This document shows positions 16,780 through 25,672 of a DNA stretch of 64,000 nucleotides, one piece after another; position 1 is the first letter of the stretch; each line of letters begins with the position of its first letter. The stretch is from contig JBGAWP010000011.1 in the NCBI GenBank assembly GCA_044227505.1, forward strand, positions 8,816 through 72,815, in the 5' to 3' direction. The notes beneath the pieces are model-generated. The model was not told where the DNA came from, searched no databases, and worked only from the letters and a program-made list of their open reading frames with translations. This DNA is from UBA7236 sp044227505. GTDB taxonomy: Bacteria; Bacteroidota; Bacteroidia; Chitinophagales; BACL12. The translations under genes and the position numbers were made by a program.

Positions 16780-18129
16780 ATGAAAAAAATCAAGATCATC
16801 GCCATTTTCCTATTCTTTGGGATACCCATGAATTCCTACTCGCAATTGACTTTGAATTGTGATAATGATAGTTCCGGATTGATTCCGCTCACCGATCTGG
16901 GCACTGGATTTTACGAGGGTATTCAGGGAGGATTATATCCGGGTGGCAGTAACGAAAGGCCATCGGTCCATCTGCAAAAAGGAATTGATATTGCCCATAC
17001 CATTGAGCCATTGAATGATGGCGGAGGTGTTGATTACGATAACGGTCAAGTATTATTTATTGGCATGGGTGGATCAAATGCTTCTAATGCTTATAATATG
17101 TTTATCGATACCATGAAAAGTTATAACTGGAAAGGAACCAGTCAGTGTATGAATGTAAAAGGGCTCTTTTACGGAGGAAAAGATCTTCACGATATGATTG
17201 ATTCTACCTCCACTTTTTATTGGGATGAATTGCAAGGTCGCCTTTTCAACCGCAACGATACGTGGGAGCAGGTTCAAATTGTTTGGATCTTGGAACAAAG
17301 CGAATTGGAAACCACTGATCTGGCTTATTATATAGATTATGTTGCTGATCAATATACCACCTTAATGCATATCATGTTGGATAGTATGCCTAACTTAAAA
17401 ATGGTATATCTAAGCGGGTTTCATTACACTGGATACACGCATCCTGAACATGAACTTTTTGATTTTCTGGTAGAACCGAAGGGATATTGGGGAAATCTGG
17501 CGATTAAAGAATTGATTGCACGACAAATTAACGGAGATCCCGCGCTTGATTTTGAAGGTGAAGGCAGAGTTGCACCATATATAAACTGGGGACCTTATTT
17601 TTGGGCAGATGGTGTTAAACCACGCGGAGGAGATTTTCTGAGTTGGCCCTGTGAGGATTACAGAGATGACGATACCGGTGGTGGATTTCATTTGGAGGAG
17701 ATCGGAAAATACAAAGAAGCAAAAATGCTGATCAATTTTTTCGAAACCGACACTGTGTCGAGCTGGTGGTACAAAGCAGGAGTGCAATGGGAGGATTGCG
17801 AACAGGACACTACCGGTTATATAGATGATCATAATTTAAAATTCCGCGATCCGGCAGAAGAGGCTATAAAATTTTATCAGGCACAAACCACCAATAATAT
17901 AACGATCGAAATTTCGGATGTAAAGGAAAATGATCTCACTTGTTCCATTTATAATTTAGGAGGAGAAAAGATATTAACGGAAAATGTAAATACGCTTGCT
18001 ACAAATAAATACATGTTAAATGTTGAAAATTATCCTGAAGGGATGTATGTATTTGTAGCACAAACTTCAGATGGTCCTGTGTCAGGTAGTTTTTATATTA
18101 AGAATTACGCGGTAGAAATTAACCCCTGA
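16780..18129 (+). CDS. Secreted protein of unknown function, SGNH-hydrolase-like features, T9SS-type tail
   Basis: 449 residues with a signal peptide (to ~SYSQ). The core has IGMGGSNASNAYNMF near residue 95, where SGNH hydrolases carry their first block, and DDDTGGGFHLEEIGKYKEAKML near residue 310, resembling the terminal D-x-x-H block of that fold. A clear GDS catalytic motif is missing, so enzymatic activity is uncertain. The last ~80 residues (ITIEISDVKEND..YPEGMYVFVAQTSDG) form a beta domain like a T9SS type A tail, although the usual YPNP is absent. Converges with the 2TM gene, three bases apart. Confidence 0.6.
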   Translation: MKKIKIIAIFLFFGIPMNSYSQLTLNCDNDSSGLIPLTDLGTGFYEGIQGGLYPGGSNERPSVHLQKGIDIAHTIEPLNDGGGVDYDNGQVLFIGMGGSNASNAYNMFIDTMKSYNWKGTSQCMNVKGLFYGGKDLHDMIDSTSTFYWDELQGRLFNRNDTWEQVQIVWILEQSELETTDLAYYIDYVADQYTTLMHIMLDSMPNLKMVYLSGFHYTGYTHPEHELFDFLVEPKGYWGNLAIKELIARQINGDPALDFEGEGRVAPYINWGPYFWADGVKPRGGDFLSWPCEDYRDDDTGGGFHLEEIGKYKEAKMLINFFETDTVSSWWYKAGVQWEDCEQDTTGYIDDHNLKFRDPAEEAIKFYQAQTTNNITIEISDVKENDLTCSIYNLGGEKILTENVNTLATNKYMLNVENYPEGMYVFVAQTSDGPVSGSFYIKNYAVEINP

Positions 18130-18132
18130 AAA

Positions 18133-18465
18133 TTATTGATTTTCTGTTTCTGATTTAATTTGTTCTGCAGGTTTTTCCTCCGGTAATGCTGTTTTATTTT
18201 CTTTGAGTTTATTGTATTCCTTCTCCACTGAACTTTCATCGTCGTGATAGGCATTCCAATAATGTATCACTAACCCAATTCCCCATCCACATAAAGTATA
18301 TAAAAACCAAAAAGTGAGAGGTCCTCGTTCTGCAGTTTGATCCCAACTTAAATACCAGATAACTGCAAGCGCAATATTCACCAAAATGAATACTATACTA
18401 TGTCTGCGAAATGAAACGCGTTTTTGCGCCATTTTCCAGAGTTTATCGTCGAGGTTTGGGTTCAT
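18133..18465 (-). CDS. 2TM domain-containing membrane protein
   Basis: 110 residues. The N-terminal WKMAQKRVSFRRH segment followed by two hydrophobic helices (about 23-42 and 52-70) and the GWGIGLVIHYWNAY turn match the 2TM family, common in Bacteroidota, often next to histidine kinases or LytTR regulators. No such regulator is adjacent here. The C-terminal ~35 residues are charged and probably cytoplasmic. Function unknown. Confidence 0.8.
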   Translation of the reverse strand: MNPNLDDKLWKMAQKRVSFRRHSIVFILVNIALAVIWYLSWDQTAERGPLTFWFLYTLCGWGIGLVIHYWNAYHDDESSVEKEYNKLKENKTALPEEKPAEQIKSETENQ

Positions 18466-18547
18466 GATTTATGAATTAAACACAAAGGTAAGAAATTCAC
18501 AACGAATTGCCTTTTAGTCGATAGGTTTCATGACACCGCTGGTGCTA

Positions 18548-18581
18548 GCAGGGTTCTTGTCGGCCTCCGACAAAACCCTGC
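18548..18581. repeat. REP-like palindrome beside the transposase gene
   Basis: A 34-base hairpin: arm GCAGGGTTCTTGTCGG, loop CCT, and return arm CCGACAAAACCCTGC with one bulged base. The GCAGGGTT core recurs on the other side of the transposase gene. Confidence 0.7.
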
Positions 18582-18601
18582 GGCCGGGAGTGTAATCAGT
18601 T

Positions 18602-19174
18602 TCATGCATTCGGAATACTATAATAATCCAACCAATTTGTTACTTCATAAATTCCTTGTTCGCCGGTTTTATAATATTTTGCAGAGGAATGAATGTAGTC
18701 AATTGCATTCTTAACGAGACCTGCTTTTACAGGATTATTATGCATATACCTTAATTTTTGGAGAATGAATTTGTTTGTGAAACATTCTTTGCAATCAAAT
18801 GACACTTCAAAAACCTTATGAATGGAACCCTTTTTCTTTTCGACATCATTAACTGCATCTTCTAAATTTTCGAGTAGTTGAAATTGTTTCATTTTTTTTA
18901 ATCGTTTTATTATTTCATAGGCTCTAAACCGTTTCCCTTCAGCAATTAATCTATTTATCGTTTTGCTGTGACTGCTTAATTTAAGAAGTGCGTGAAGATG
19001 ATTTGGCATTATTACATAACCAAGTATAAAATTTTCTTCCTTTTTTAGTAAGTCAAACCATTTATATATATCGTCAAACAGATCTGTTTTTTCAAAAAGA
19101 GGTAACCATTTAAAACAAGTAAATGTGAAAAAATAGGTGGTATTAATTTCTTTATGGGTTCGTTTGACTGCCAT
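18602..19174 (-). CDS. REP-associated tyrosine transposase (RAYT, Y1/HUH family)
   Basis: 190 residues. The HUH metal-binding motif is seen as MPNHLHALL near residue 57-65 and the single catalytic Tyr lies in LRYMHNNPVKAGLV near residue 148, the family signature. Y1-type enzymes cut single-stranded DNA at hairpins; the RAYT subgroup is a domesticated relative of IS200/IS605 linked with REP palindromes. GCAGGGTT-containing palindromes flank the gene at 18548-18581, 19202-19213 and 19286-19298, which supports the RAYT assignment. The reading frame is intact. There is no accessory TnpB. Confidence 0.88.
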   Translation of the reverse strand: MAVKRTHKEINTTYFFTFTCFKWLPLFEKTDLFDDIYKWFDLLKKEENFILGYVIMPNHLHALLKLSSHSKTINRLIAEGKRFRAYEIIKRLKKMKQFQLLENLEDAVNDVEKKKGSIHKVFEVSFDCKECFTNKFILQKLRYMHNNPVKAGLVKNAIDYIHSSAKYYKTGEQGIYEVTNWLDYYSIPNA

Positions 19175-19201
19175 GATACGTATTAGGGTGTTCCATCCTT
19201 C

Positions 19202-19298
19202 GCAGGGTTTTGCTAGGATGAGTCTATTTCATTGTAAATTCAACTTTGTACAGATATTTACTGATTTTAATTAATATTTATTTTGGCAAGAACCCTGC
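19202..19298. repeat. REP-like inverted copies on the 5' side of the transposase gene
   Basis: GCAGGGTTTTGC at 19202-19213, itself inside an inverted repeat CATCCT/AGGATG (19194-19199, 19215-19220), and the inverted copy GCAAGAACCCTGC at 19286-19298. Both share the core of the palindrome at 18548. Confidence 0.65.
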
Positions 19299-19508
19299 TC
19301 GAACTTTCGTGTATGCCTAAACAAATATATCACAAACCTAATTGTTAGCGAAGAATATTATATTTAATTCATAAATTAAAAGGCTCAATAATCTTAATCG
19401 CTTATAAGCGCTTAAACTTACAACTTATAATAGATTTGAAAAGGACCATAAATTTCCAATTTACAAAAATCAAATCCTATGTCAAATTTGCATTGTCCTT
19501 TGTCCAGT

Positions 19509-19561
19509 CCTGTGTCCTGTGTCCTGTATCCTGTATCTTGTGTCCTGCCTCCTGTGTCCTA
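19509..19561. repeat. CCTGTGT heptamer array ending at the rarA stop codon
   Basis: Seven 7-base units (CCTGTGT, CCTGTAT, CTTGTGT, CCTGCCT) run from 19509 to 19557; the following CCTA contains the complement of the rarA stop codon (19559-19561). Weaker TGTCC words extend left to about 19477. The rest of the 19175-19558 spacer holds only the REP-like palindromes. Confidence 0.8.
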
Positions 19562-20827
19562 ATAATCATACTTGCCTCCCCACCGCTCCTTCAAAAACCT
19601 CCTCATCTCATTTTCCTTCGCATTACTGCCCGGTTCGAAAATTTTTGTGCCTTTAATTTCGTCTGGGAGAAATTCCATTTCGGTGAAATTGTTTTCGTAG
19701 TCGTGGGCGTATTTATATTCTTTCCCGTAATTTAATTCCTTCATTAATTTGGTGGGAGCATTTCTGATAGGTAAAGGAATTTGAAGATCACCTTTTTCTC
19801 TTACGATATTGGTGGCATTTTGTAAGGCGACATACGAGGCATTACTTTTTGGCGAGGTTGCGAGATAAATTACTGTTTGTGCGAGGGTTAATCTGCATTC
19901 GGGATATCCCAACATAGTAACAGCTTGAAAACAACTTGTAGCCAATAATAATGCGTTGGGATTTGCATTTCCGATATCCTCACTTGCGAGCACCAACATA
20001 CGACGGGCGATAAATTTTGGGTCCTCCCCTCCTTCTATCATACGCACCATATAATAGATCGCGGCATTAGGATCACTTCCGCGCATACTTTTTATAAATG
20101 CGGAAATAATATCGTAATGTTGTTCGCCATTCTTATCGTATAAAACGAGTTTTTTTTGTGCAATTTGTTTTACAAGATCATTGGTAATTATTAATTTTTC
20201 TTCTGTTACCGATTCTTCAATTAATTCCAATAGATTTAATAATTTTCTTGCATCACCTCCACTTAATTGTAAAAGCGCTTCCTCTTCTTCAATAATTATT
20301 TTTCGTTTGGATAATATTTCATCCTCGGTAATTGCGCGCTTAATTAATTGCTGTAAATCTTCTTTGGTAAATTCCTTTAATACAAATACCTGACTTCGCG
20401 ACAATAATGCCGATATCACTTCAAAAGATGGATTTTCTGTTGTCGCACCAATTAATAAAATAGTGCCCTTTTCCACCGCTCCCAACAACGAATCCTGTTG
20501 CGCTTTATTAAACCGATGAATCTCATCAATAAACAATACAATTTTTCCACCCTTCTCCCCTTTCTCAATTACCTCACGCACATCCTTCACTCCGGAAGAA
20601 ACAGCGCTCAGCGAAAAAAAAGGCAAATTAGCCGACTTCGCAATAATATTTGCCAGTGTTGTTTTCCCCACTCCCGGAGGCCCCCAGAATATCATGGAAA
20701 CCAGTTTTCCGCTTTGAATCATACGCCGCAAAACCTGTCCCTCCCCCACTAAATGCTGCTGCCCGATAAATTCATCGAGGTTTTTGGGGCGAAGGCGTTC
20801 GGCGAGAGGTATGGTGTTGAAAAGCAT
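19559..20827 (-). CDS. rarA: Replication-associated recombination protein A (AAA+ ATPase)
   Basis: 422 residues, normal length. Starts with PLAERLRPKNLDEFIGQQHL, followed by Walker A WGPPGVGKTTLA, Walker B VLFIDEIHRF, sensor 1 GATTENPSF and the arginine-finger region SRSQVF. The C-terminal half has the MgsA/RarA helical domain (IIAFIKSMRGSDPNAAIYY type, SEDIGNANP). It acts at stalled replication forks with SSB, as a tetramer, in the cytoplasm. The C-terminus is complete and ends in a heptamer repeat array. No operon partner. Confidence 0.95.
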   Translation of the reverse strand: MLFNTIPLAERLRPKNLDEFIGQQHLVGEGQVLRRMIQSGKLVSMIFWGPPGVGKTTLANIIAKSANLPFFSLSAVSSGVKDVREVIEKGEKGGKIVLFIDEIHRFNKAQQDSLLGAVEKGTILLIGATTENPSFEVISALLSRSQVFVLKEFTKEDLQQLIKRAITEDEILSKRKIIIEEEEALLQLSGGDARKLLNLLELIEESVTEEKLIITNDLVKQIAQKKLVLYDKNGEQHYDIISAFIKSMRGSDPNAAIYYMVRMIEGGEDPKFIARRMLVLASEDIGNANPNALLLATSCFQAVTMLGYPECRLTLAQTVIYLATSPKSNASYVALQNATNIVREKGDLQIPLPIRNAPTKLMKELNYGKEYKYAHDYENNFTEMEFLPDEIKGTKIFEPGSNAKENEMRRFLKERWGGKYDY

Positions 20828-21101
20828 GGTGTAAAGTTAAAGAATTGCTGCCACAGACATTTAAACTGCTACCAATATTAGGATAATCCGGACATAATCC
20901 CGATTTAAATGTTTAAGGTTAAACAGAATCACGGAGAATGCGGCAGTTTTTTATTCCCTAACTTTACAGTACAAGTAGGTGGTATAAAGAGCTATAAGTG
21001 CAAGAAATTGAGATTTTTACACTAAGCGTACTATAAAAGGCAAAATGCTATAGTGAAAGGTTATGATGTAGAATGTGGTAGTCCTGATTAATTAAAAAAT
21101 T

Positions 21102-21316
21102 ATGAAAGATTTATTGAGCCTCATATTAGCAGTCTGCCTGATTTCCGGGTATTGTTTTTTTGCTGGAAAATATGTTTTATTATATAGTAAGAGAAAGGAT
21201 GCAGGTTTTGAAGCAAACCATGAAAAGGATTTAGACAATTTAGATTTTATTCGTGGATATTCGTGATTGTATTTATAACTTGTGCAATAATATTCACATT
21301 TATTATCCCAGAATGA
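21102..21316 (+). pseudogene. Small two-helix membrane protein, split by a frameshift
   Basis: From the ATG at 21102 a 54-residue frame (MKDLLSLILAVCLISGYCFF.., one membrane helix) ends at TGA 21264-21266. Shifting the frame by one base near 21260 gives a continuous hydrophobic second helix (VIVFITCAIIFTFIIPE) and a stop at 21314-21316, for about 71 residues in total. The coherence of both halves suggests a small membrane protein gene broken by one indel, or a sequencing error. The family is not recognised. The remainder of the 20828-21468 spacer shows nothing else except TCC heptamers at its right end. Confidence 0.4.
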
Positions 21317-21440
21317 CCAAGGTCAATTATACCTTTATTGAGACTGAATAAAAAGCGAGAGCCGTCATCCAAAGAAAATTTACAATTAAAAAAAATCAAC
21401 TCAAATCCGAGATTAATTTATTAATTGAAATTAAACAATA

Positions 21441-21468
21441 TCCTGTGTCCTACTTCCTATTTCAAATT
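21441..21468. repeat. Four TCC-heptamers abutting a stop codon
   Basis: TCCTGTG, TCCTACT, TCCTATT and TCAAATT occupy 21441-21468; the next base starts the complement of the stop codon of the minus-strand gene. Confidence 0.7.
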
Positions 21469-22380
21469 TTACTCAAAAATATCAATAAGATCTTTCGATT
21501 TAAGATTTTCCTTATACTCTAAAAATTTTCCATAAATTAATTCACCGGTTTTAACGTTGTAAACCATAAATGAAATTAATTCACTATCACTCGTATAAAT
21601 AAGTGCGTAGTCAATAGAGCCATTTAAAATTTTATTACCTAACTCTTCTGCGCTCAATATAGTGGCCTCATAAGGATAATCCTCAAGAAATTCTTCGGGA
21701 CTTCTCACCTTAAATTTACTTTCATTTACGTATTTTTTAGACAATTTCAAAACATAGTCCGGAATATATAAGGTATCCATTTTTAATTTTTCTATCTCTG
21801 ATGGTATTGATATATTAGTGTCGAATTGGCTTACCGAATTTCCAGCAATAAGAAAATCATTTATTGTCTTCACAAATAATTTTAAAAAACCAGCATTATA
21901 ATTATGGTATGGTATTTCATAAAGATACTCTTCTCCCTTTTCGATTCCCTCTGTTTCAATTGACCTATCTATATACAAGTGCATAGAGGCAATATTTTTC
22001 CATGATACTTTACTCTTATCTGAATTTTCTACCTTTAATTGCAATTTAAAATACACACTTGATAAAATTTTAGGGGTTGCAAGAAATCCTTGCATTTTCA
22101 TATAAGAATATCCATCTTCATTCTCATAATATTTCAACTCATCGTATGTGATCACTTCGAACTTTGTTAGTGTCCATGATTTCTCTAAAGCTCTTTCAAT
22201 TATATCTAAAGAGTCTTTATAGTTATCTGTAACAACGAAAACCAAAGTGGTTTTCTTTACCTCTTCGATGTTTTCTGCAAACACAGATTTTGAATAATGA
22301 TAAACTTCTATTTGTCCATAAACTAAAGAATTATTAGAAAATAAAAAAATAATACAAATAAATTTTAATAAAAATTTCAT
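21469..22380 (-). CDS. Secreted protein of unknown function
   Basis: 303 residues with a clear signal peptide (MKFLLKFICIIFLFSNNSLVYG). The mature part is rich in Lys, Glu, Tyr and Ile and contains two similar-looking alpha/beta halves: TTLVFVVTDNYKDSLDIIERAL near residue 45 and ALIYTSDSELISFMVYNVKTGELIYG near residue 260. No Cys pairs, lipobox or known motif. It may be periplasmic. No T9SS tail. The family was not recognised. It lies alone between two repeat-containing spacers. Confidence 0.6.
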   Translation of the reverse strand: MKFLLKFICIIFLFSNNSLVYGQIEVYHYSKSVFAENIEEVKKTTLVFVVTDNYKDSLDIIERALEKSWTLTKFEVITYDELKYYENEDGYSYMKMQGFLATPKILSSVYFKLQLKVENSDKSKVSWKNIASMHLYIDRSIETEGIEKGEEYLYEIPYHNYNAGFLKLFVKTINDFLIAGNSVSQFDTNISIPSEIEKLKMDTLYIPDYVLKLSKKYVNESKFKVRSPEEFLEDYPYEATILSAEELGNKILNGSIDYALIYTSDSELISFMVYNVKTGELIYGKFLEYKENLKSKDLIDIFE

Positions 22381-22557
22381 AGGAAAAGTTTAGGGTTTAA
22401 TTAATAGGGCTAATAAATTTCAACCAAATTTCGTTAATTCAGTAGAATTCTCCATATTTTAAGAAAATTAGCGCTAATTAAAAAATCAAATAGGTGGATA
22501 ATCCCCCAATCAAACGACTACTCTGTCCTTTGTCCAATTTACAATGTCATTTGTCAG

Positions 22558-22587
22558 TCCTATGTCCCGTGTCCTAAATCCTAACTA
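22558..22587. repeat. TCC-heptamers running into the exbD stop codon
   Basis: TCCTATG, TCCCGTG, TCCTAAA and TCCTAAC fill 22558-22585 and share their last base with the complement of the exbD stop codon (22585-22587). Looser TGTCC words begin at about 22524. Confidence 0.7.
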
Positions 22588-22986
22588 GAAGTTACTCTTA
22601 TCCGTCGCCATTACAATCCTTACATGATTTTTCGCGCCAATCTGAAGCACATCCACAAGATCCTGAATGGTTAATGTTGCATCTGCGCGAAGTACTACAA
22701 CTTTTTCGGTTGAGCTTGCAGTTGCATTATTGAGTTCCATTTCGAGCATGTCGAAACTCACCTGACGATCGTCGATGAAATATTCTTTTGCAGCATTTAC
22801 TGTAAGTGTAACATCTTGTTTGCTATAAGTATCTGTAGTTCCGCTTTGCGGCAGTAATACTTTTATCACGTTTGGATTTGCCAAAGTGGAAATGATCAAA
22901 AAGAATAACATCAGGAAGAACATAATATCGTTCATCGTTGACGAAAACACTTCGAGATCGTAATGTTTTTTTCTTCCTATTTTCAT
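22585..22986 (-). CDS. exbD: ExbD/TolR-family biopolymer transporter
   Basis: 133 residues: short cytoplasmic N-terminus, one membrane helix (NDIMFFLMLFFLIISTL) with the essential Asp near residue 19, then a periplasmic domain ending VRIVMATDKSNF, typical for ExbD/TolR. It converts proton motive force, together with ExbB, into energy for TonB or Tol. Its ATG overlaps the exbB stop codon by one base, so the two are translationally coupled. No tonB or tolA is adjacent, so the choice between TonB and Tol systems is open. Confidence 0.9.
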   Translation of the reverse strand: MKIGRKKHYDLEVFSSTMNDIMFFLMLFFLIISTLANPNVIKVLLPQSGTTDTYSKQDVTLTVNAAKEYFIDDRQVSFDMLEMELNNATASSTEKVVVLRADATLTIQDLVDVLQIGAKNHVRIVMATDKSNF

Positions 22987-23678
22987 TATTCTTTAGTATT
23001 AATGATACGTATAAAATCAAAGGCCGCACGCTGCAATCTCAATGCAAAACGTTCAATTTTCATTGTAAGTAAGTTAAATGCACCATATGCGATAATACCA
23101 GTTAATAATCCGAATCCACTGGTGATCATTTTCTGATATAAACCTGCGGAGATAACAGAGATACTGATATCGTTCGTTGTAGAAATATCATAAAAGATGG
23201 TGATAACACCGGCAATGGTTCCGATAAATCCGAGCATGGGAGCTATACCTGCAACAATTCTCAACACACCCATATGTTTTTCCATTTCCAGAATTTCGAT
23301 GTTGGAAGCAGTTTCCAATCCTGATTCCACTTCATTCATCGGACTACCAACCATGTCCAATCCAGTGTCAACAACCCTCGCTACGGAAGTATTTACATTT
23401 GCCACATATCCTTTTGCCGACTTTAAATTTCCTAAAACGAGTTGATCTCTTACTTGTGGAATTAATCTGTTATCAATTTTTGATTGGGCATTTATGGTGA
23501 TGAATTTATATATCCAAACATAAATTGTGATCACCAATAAAATAGCGATCGGTATCATTACCGGACCACCCTTTGCAAGCAGTTCAAATATTCTCAGTTT
23601 TTCCTGTGGTTCCACTGCGGGTGTTGTAAGTGTTGACACAGCAGTGTCCTGTATTTGAAGAATGAATGATAAAACCAT
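22986..23678 (-). CDS. exbB: MotA/TolQ/ExbB proton channel family protein
   Basis: 230 residues with three membrane helices (about 34-55, 140-160 and 185-210). The conserved block LRIVAGIAPMLGFIGTIAGVITIF and the helix-3 segment GLYQKMITSGFGLLTGIIAY fit ExbB/TolQ. The segment EVESGLETASNIEILEMEKHMG is the usual cytoplasmic loop. It forms the pentameric channel around ExbD. First gene of the two-gene exbBD operon. A plausible energiser of the TonB-dependent receptor at 38.6 kb, but this is only an inference. Confidence 0.92.
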   Translation of the reverse strand: MVLSFILQIQDTAVSTLTTPAVEPQEKLRIFELLAKGGPVMIPIAILLVITIYVWIYKFITINAQSKIDNRLIPQVRDQLVLGNLKSAKGYVANVNTSVARVVDTGLDMVGSPMNEVESGLETASNIEILEMEKHMGVLRIVAGIAPMLGFIGTIAGVITIFYDISTTNDISISVISAGLYQKMITSGFGLLTGIIAYGAFNLLTMKIERFALRLQRAAFDFIRIINTKE

Positions 23679-24291
23679 AATTAGTATCTATTTAAATAAA
23701 TTTACAATATTGATTCAGCTTGCCTAAATTATAAATACAAATAAACAGCTAAAAGTGTAGAGTTATTGGCTATATTCTGATAACTTATTAGTTAGGTAAT
23801 TGTTTGATGTACAGTATTATAAACATCAAACAATATGGTTTTTCCTCATATATAACACAAATACGAAATGTTGTGCCAAATTATTGTGTGAATTCAATTT
23901 TAAACAAAAAATGATTCCAGGGTTCTCTAATGCTTTGAAGTTATTTTTTTACCTAAAGGTCCCAAAGAAGCCAAAAAAGAGCACTATGTTAAATCCAAAA
24001 TACCTTGTGTCCCTTGTGTGTTCCCTTGAGATCTTTGTGGTTGTTTTTTTTATTTATATTGTGTTAAAAAGGGGAATTAATGAACATTACACGGACAATA
24101 GGACTTCTATTATTGAAATCAAAATATAGCTTTTATTCGTGCATTCGTGGTAACTTTTTTTGTCCATTATTTAGGTTCAAAGAGTTGCCACGAATGCACG
24201 AATGAACAGTCGGTGTATGGACCTTTTTAACCCAATAAATATTTATACCAGGAAATGGCTGAATGTGTTAGCAGGCAATAAATCGGGAAGG
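23679..24291. other. 613-base spacer with a long inverted repeat
   Basis: Divergent or unlinked region. CCTTGTG words at about 24003-24030 make a low-complexity stretch that produces a spurious reading frame. Arms TTCGTGCATTCGTGG (24136-24150) and its exact complement (24188-24202), extendable to 24 bases with two mismatches, surround a 37-base loop. Nothing else was recognised. Confidence 0.6.
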
Positions 24292-25059
24292 TCAGGGCAC
24301 AAAGAGCTCAGGATGTTCGATTCTTTTGATAATTCCTTGTTCAATGTCGGGGAGACTTTCGAACAGATCAAGGCACGAATCAATTACAAAGTAGGTAGCC
24401 TGAAATTTATCCTTGATGTAAGGTGTATCCAAAATTTTATCGGGATTATAATCCAAGCGTTTGGAAGGAATTCCTGATTTTAAACAATAAATACTTTCTC
24501 CTTGGGAGGATAATATTCCGGAACCATAAATGCGTAATAATCCATTATCGCGGATTAAGCCAAACTCCACGGTATACCAGTAAATTCTCGAAATTAGCTC
24601 TACTCCCACGGGATTATCGATATAACTGAGCGCTATTTTACTCAATCCGTATAAATAAGCGCAGTAAGTTTTGTTGGTTAAAAGCGGAAGGTGGGCAAAC
24701 ACATCGTGAAACATGTCCGGCTCCTCCAGATAATCCAATTGCTCCATGGTTCTCAACCAGGTGCTAGCAGGGAATTTTCTGTTTTTTAATAATTCGAAAA
24801 ACTCTTTGTTGCCGATGAGTCCGGGCACCACAACTGCATTCCATCCTGTAAGCGTGTCTAATCTTATATTAAACTCGTCGAATTTGGGGATGGAATCGGC
24901 AGTAAAGTGAATCGTTTCAATTCCATCCATAAATACCTGCGCCGCACGATCCTTCAGAAGCGCCATTTGTCGGTCGAAAAGTATCTCCCAAACCTTAAAA
25001 TGTTCGGGGGTGTATTGTGAGTAGTCCTGGGTTAATTTTTCTACTGTTAAATTCTCCAT
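24292..25059 (-). CDS. phhA: Phenylalanine 4-monooxygenase (aromatic amino acid hydroxylase)
   Basis: 255 residues, the size of bacterial catalytic-domain-only enzymes. The iron ligands are visible: H118 and H123 in DMFHDVFAHLP and E165 in YWYTVEFGLI. RKFPASTWLRTMEQLDYLEEPD is the substrate/pterin-side segment. The reaction is tetrahydrobiopterin-dependent hydroxylation of Phe to Tyr with O2, in the cytoplasm; tryptophan hydroxylase activity cannot be excluded. The pterin-recycling dehydratase (phhB) is not next to it. Stands alone. Confidence 0.95.
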   Translation of the reverse strand: MENLTVEKLTQDYSQYTPEHFKVWEILFDRQMALLKDRAAQVFMDGIETIHFTADSIPKFDEFNIRLDTLTGWNAVVVPGLIGNKEFFELLKNRKFPASTWLRTMEQLDYLEEPDMFHDVFAHLPLLTNKTYCAYLYGLSKIALSYIDNPVGVELISRIYWYTVEFGLIRDNGLLRIYGSGILSSQGESIYCLKSGIPSKRLDYNPDKILDTPYIKDKFQATYFVIDSCLDLFESLPDIEQGIIKRIEHPELFVP

Positions 25060-25372
25060 AATTTCGGCTGTGTTCGATATTTAACGCTAATTTACGATAA
25101 AAAGGAGTGGTTTGTTGCATATATTTGTAATAAAGGTGTAATAGTTAACAAAGGATTCACATTTTTAGATGGTAGTTAGCAGTGGGCAGGTTGACGGAGT
25201 GATGATTTTTTCTTCGAATAAAACTTAATTGGATGATAAACCTTTTAAATATTAAATCTCAAGGTTAAAAGCAGGAAGCAACCTGAAATTTTTAAATATA
25301 AACGCGAAAATAAATTCCAAATGATAGAGATAAATTAACATGCGTAATCTCTAACTACTGTATACTATATTC
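25060..25372. other. Spacer without recognised features
   Basis: 313 bases between phhA and dciA. AT-rich, with a GTGGGCAGGTTGACGG word near 25180 that resembles the CAGTGGG repeat family. No gene, hairpin or promoter was convincing. Confidence 0.5.
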
Positions 25373-25663
25373 TCATTTAATAATTATATCCTTCACCACC
25401 TTCTCTCCTAACTCCTCATTTATGCGCGCTACAATATTTTCCTTCGAAAATTTGAGGTCTTGTTTGAGGGGAGCTGATTCTATAAAAACGGTTAATACAC
25501 CTTTATACAAATGCATTCCCGTGGTATAGTTTTTTATACTTTTACCCATTACCTTTTCCCAAAGCTCCTTAATACGTACCTCTGCGATCTTTTCGTCGAG
25601 ATGGTAACTTTTAAACAGTAATTTTATTTCTTTACCTATCTCCTTTTCGTTGTCTTTTTTCAC
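25373..25663 (-). CDS. DciA-family (DUF721) protein
   Basis: 96 residues matching DUF721/DciA: IGKEIKLLFKSYHLDEKIAEVRIKELWEKVMG, then the YKGVLTVFIESAPLKQDLKFSKENIVARIN block. DciA proteins help load the replicative helicase DnaB in bacteria that lack DnaC. The gene lies nine bases after recF on the same strand, a frequent arrangement in Bacteroidota and actinobacteria, so co-transcription is likely. The N-terminal K-homology-like part is present and the short length is normal for this phylum. Confidence 0.85.
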   Translation of the reverse strand: MKKDNEKEIGKEIKLLFKSYHLDEKIAEVRIKELWEKVMGKSIKNYTTGMHLYKGVLTVFIESAPLKQDLKFSKENIVARINEELGEKVVKDIIIK

Positions 25664-25672
25664 AGGCTAAAT

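Noticed and set aside
23800..24129. Plus-strand frame of 109 codons
   Set aside because: Contains low-complexity CCTTGTG words, no start context and no recognisable family; it lies in an otherwise gene-free spacer.
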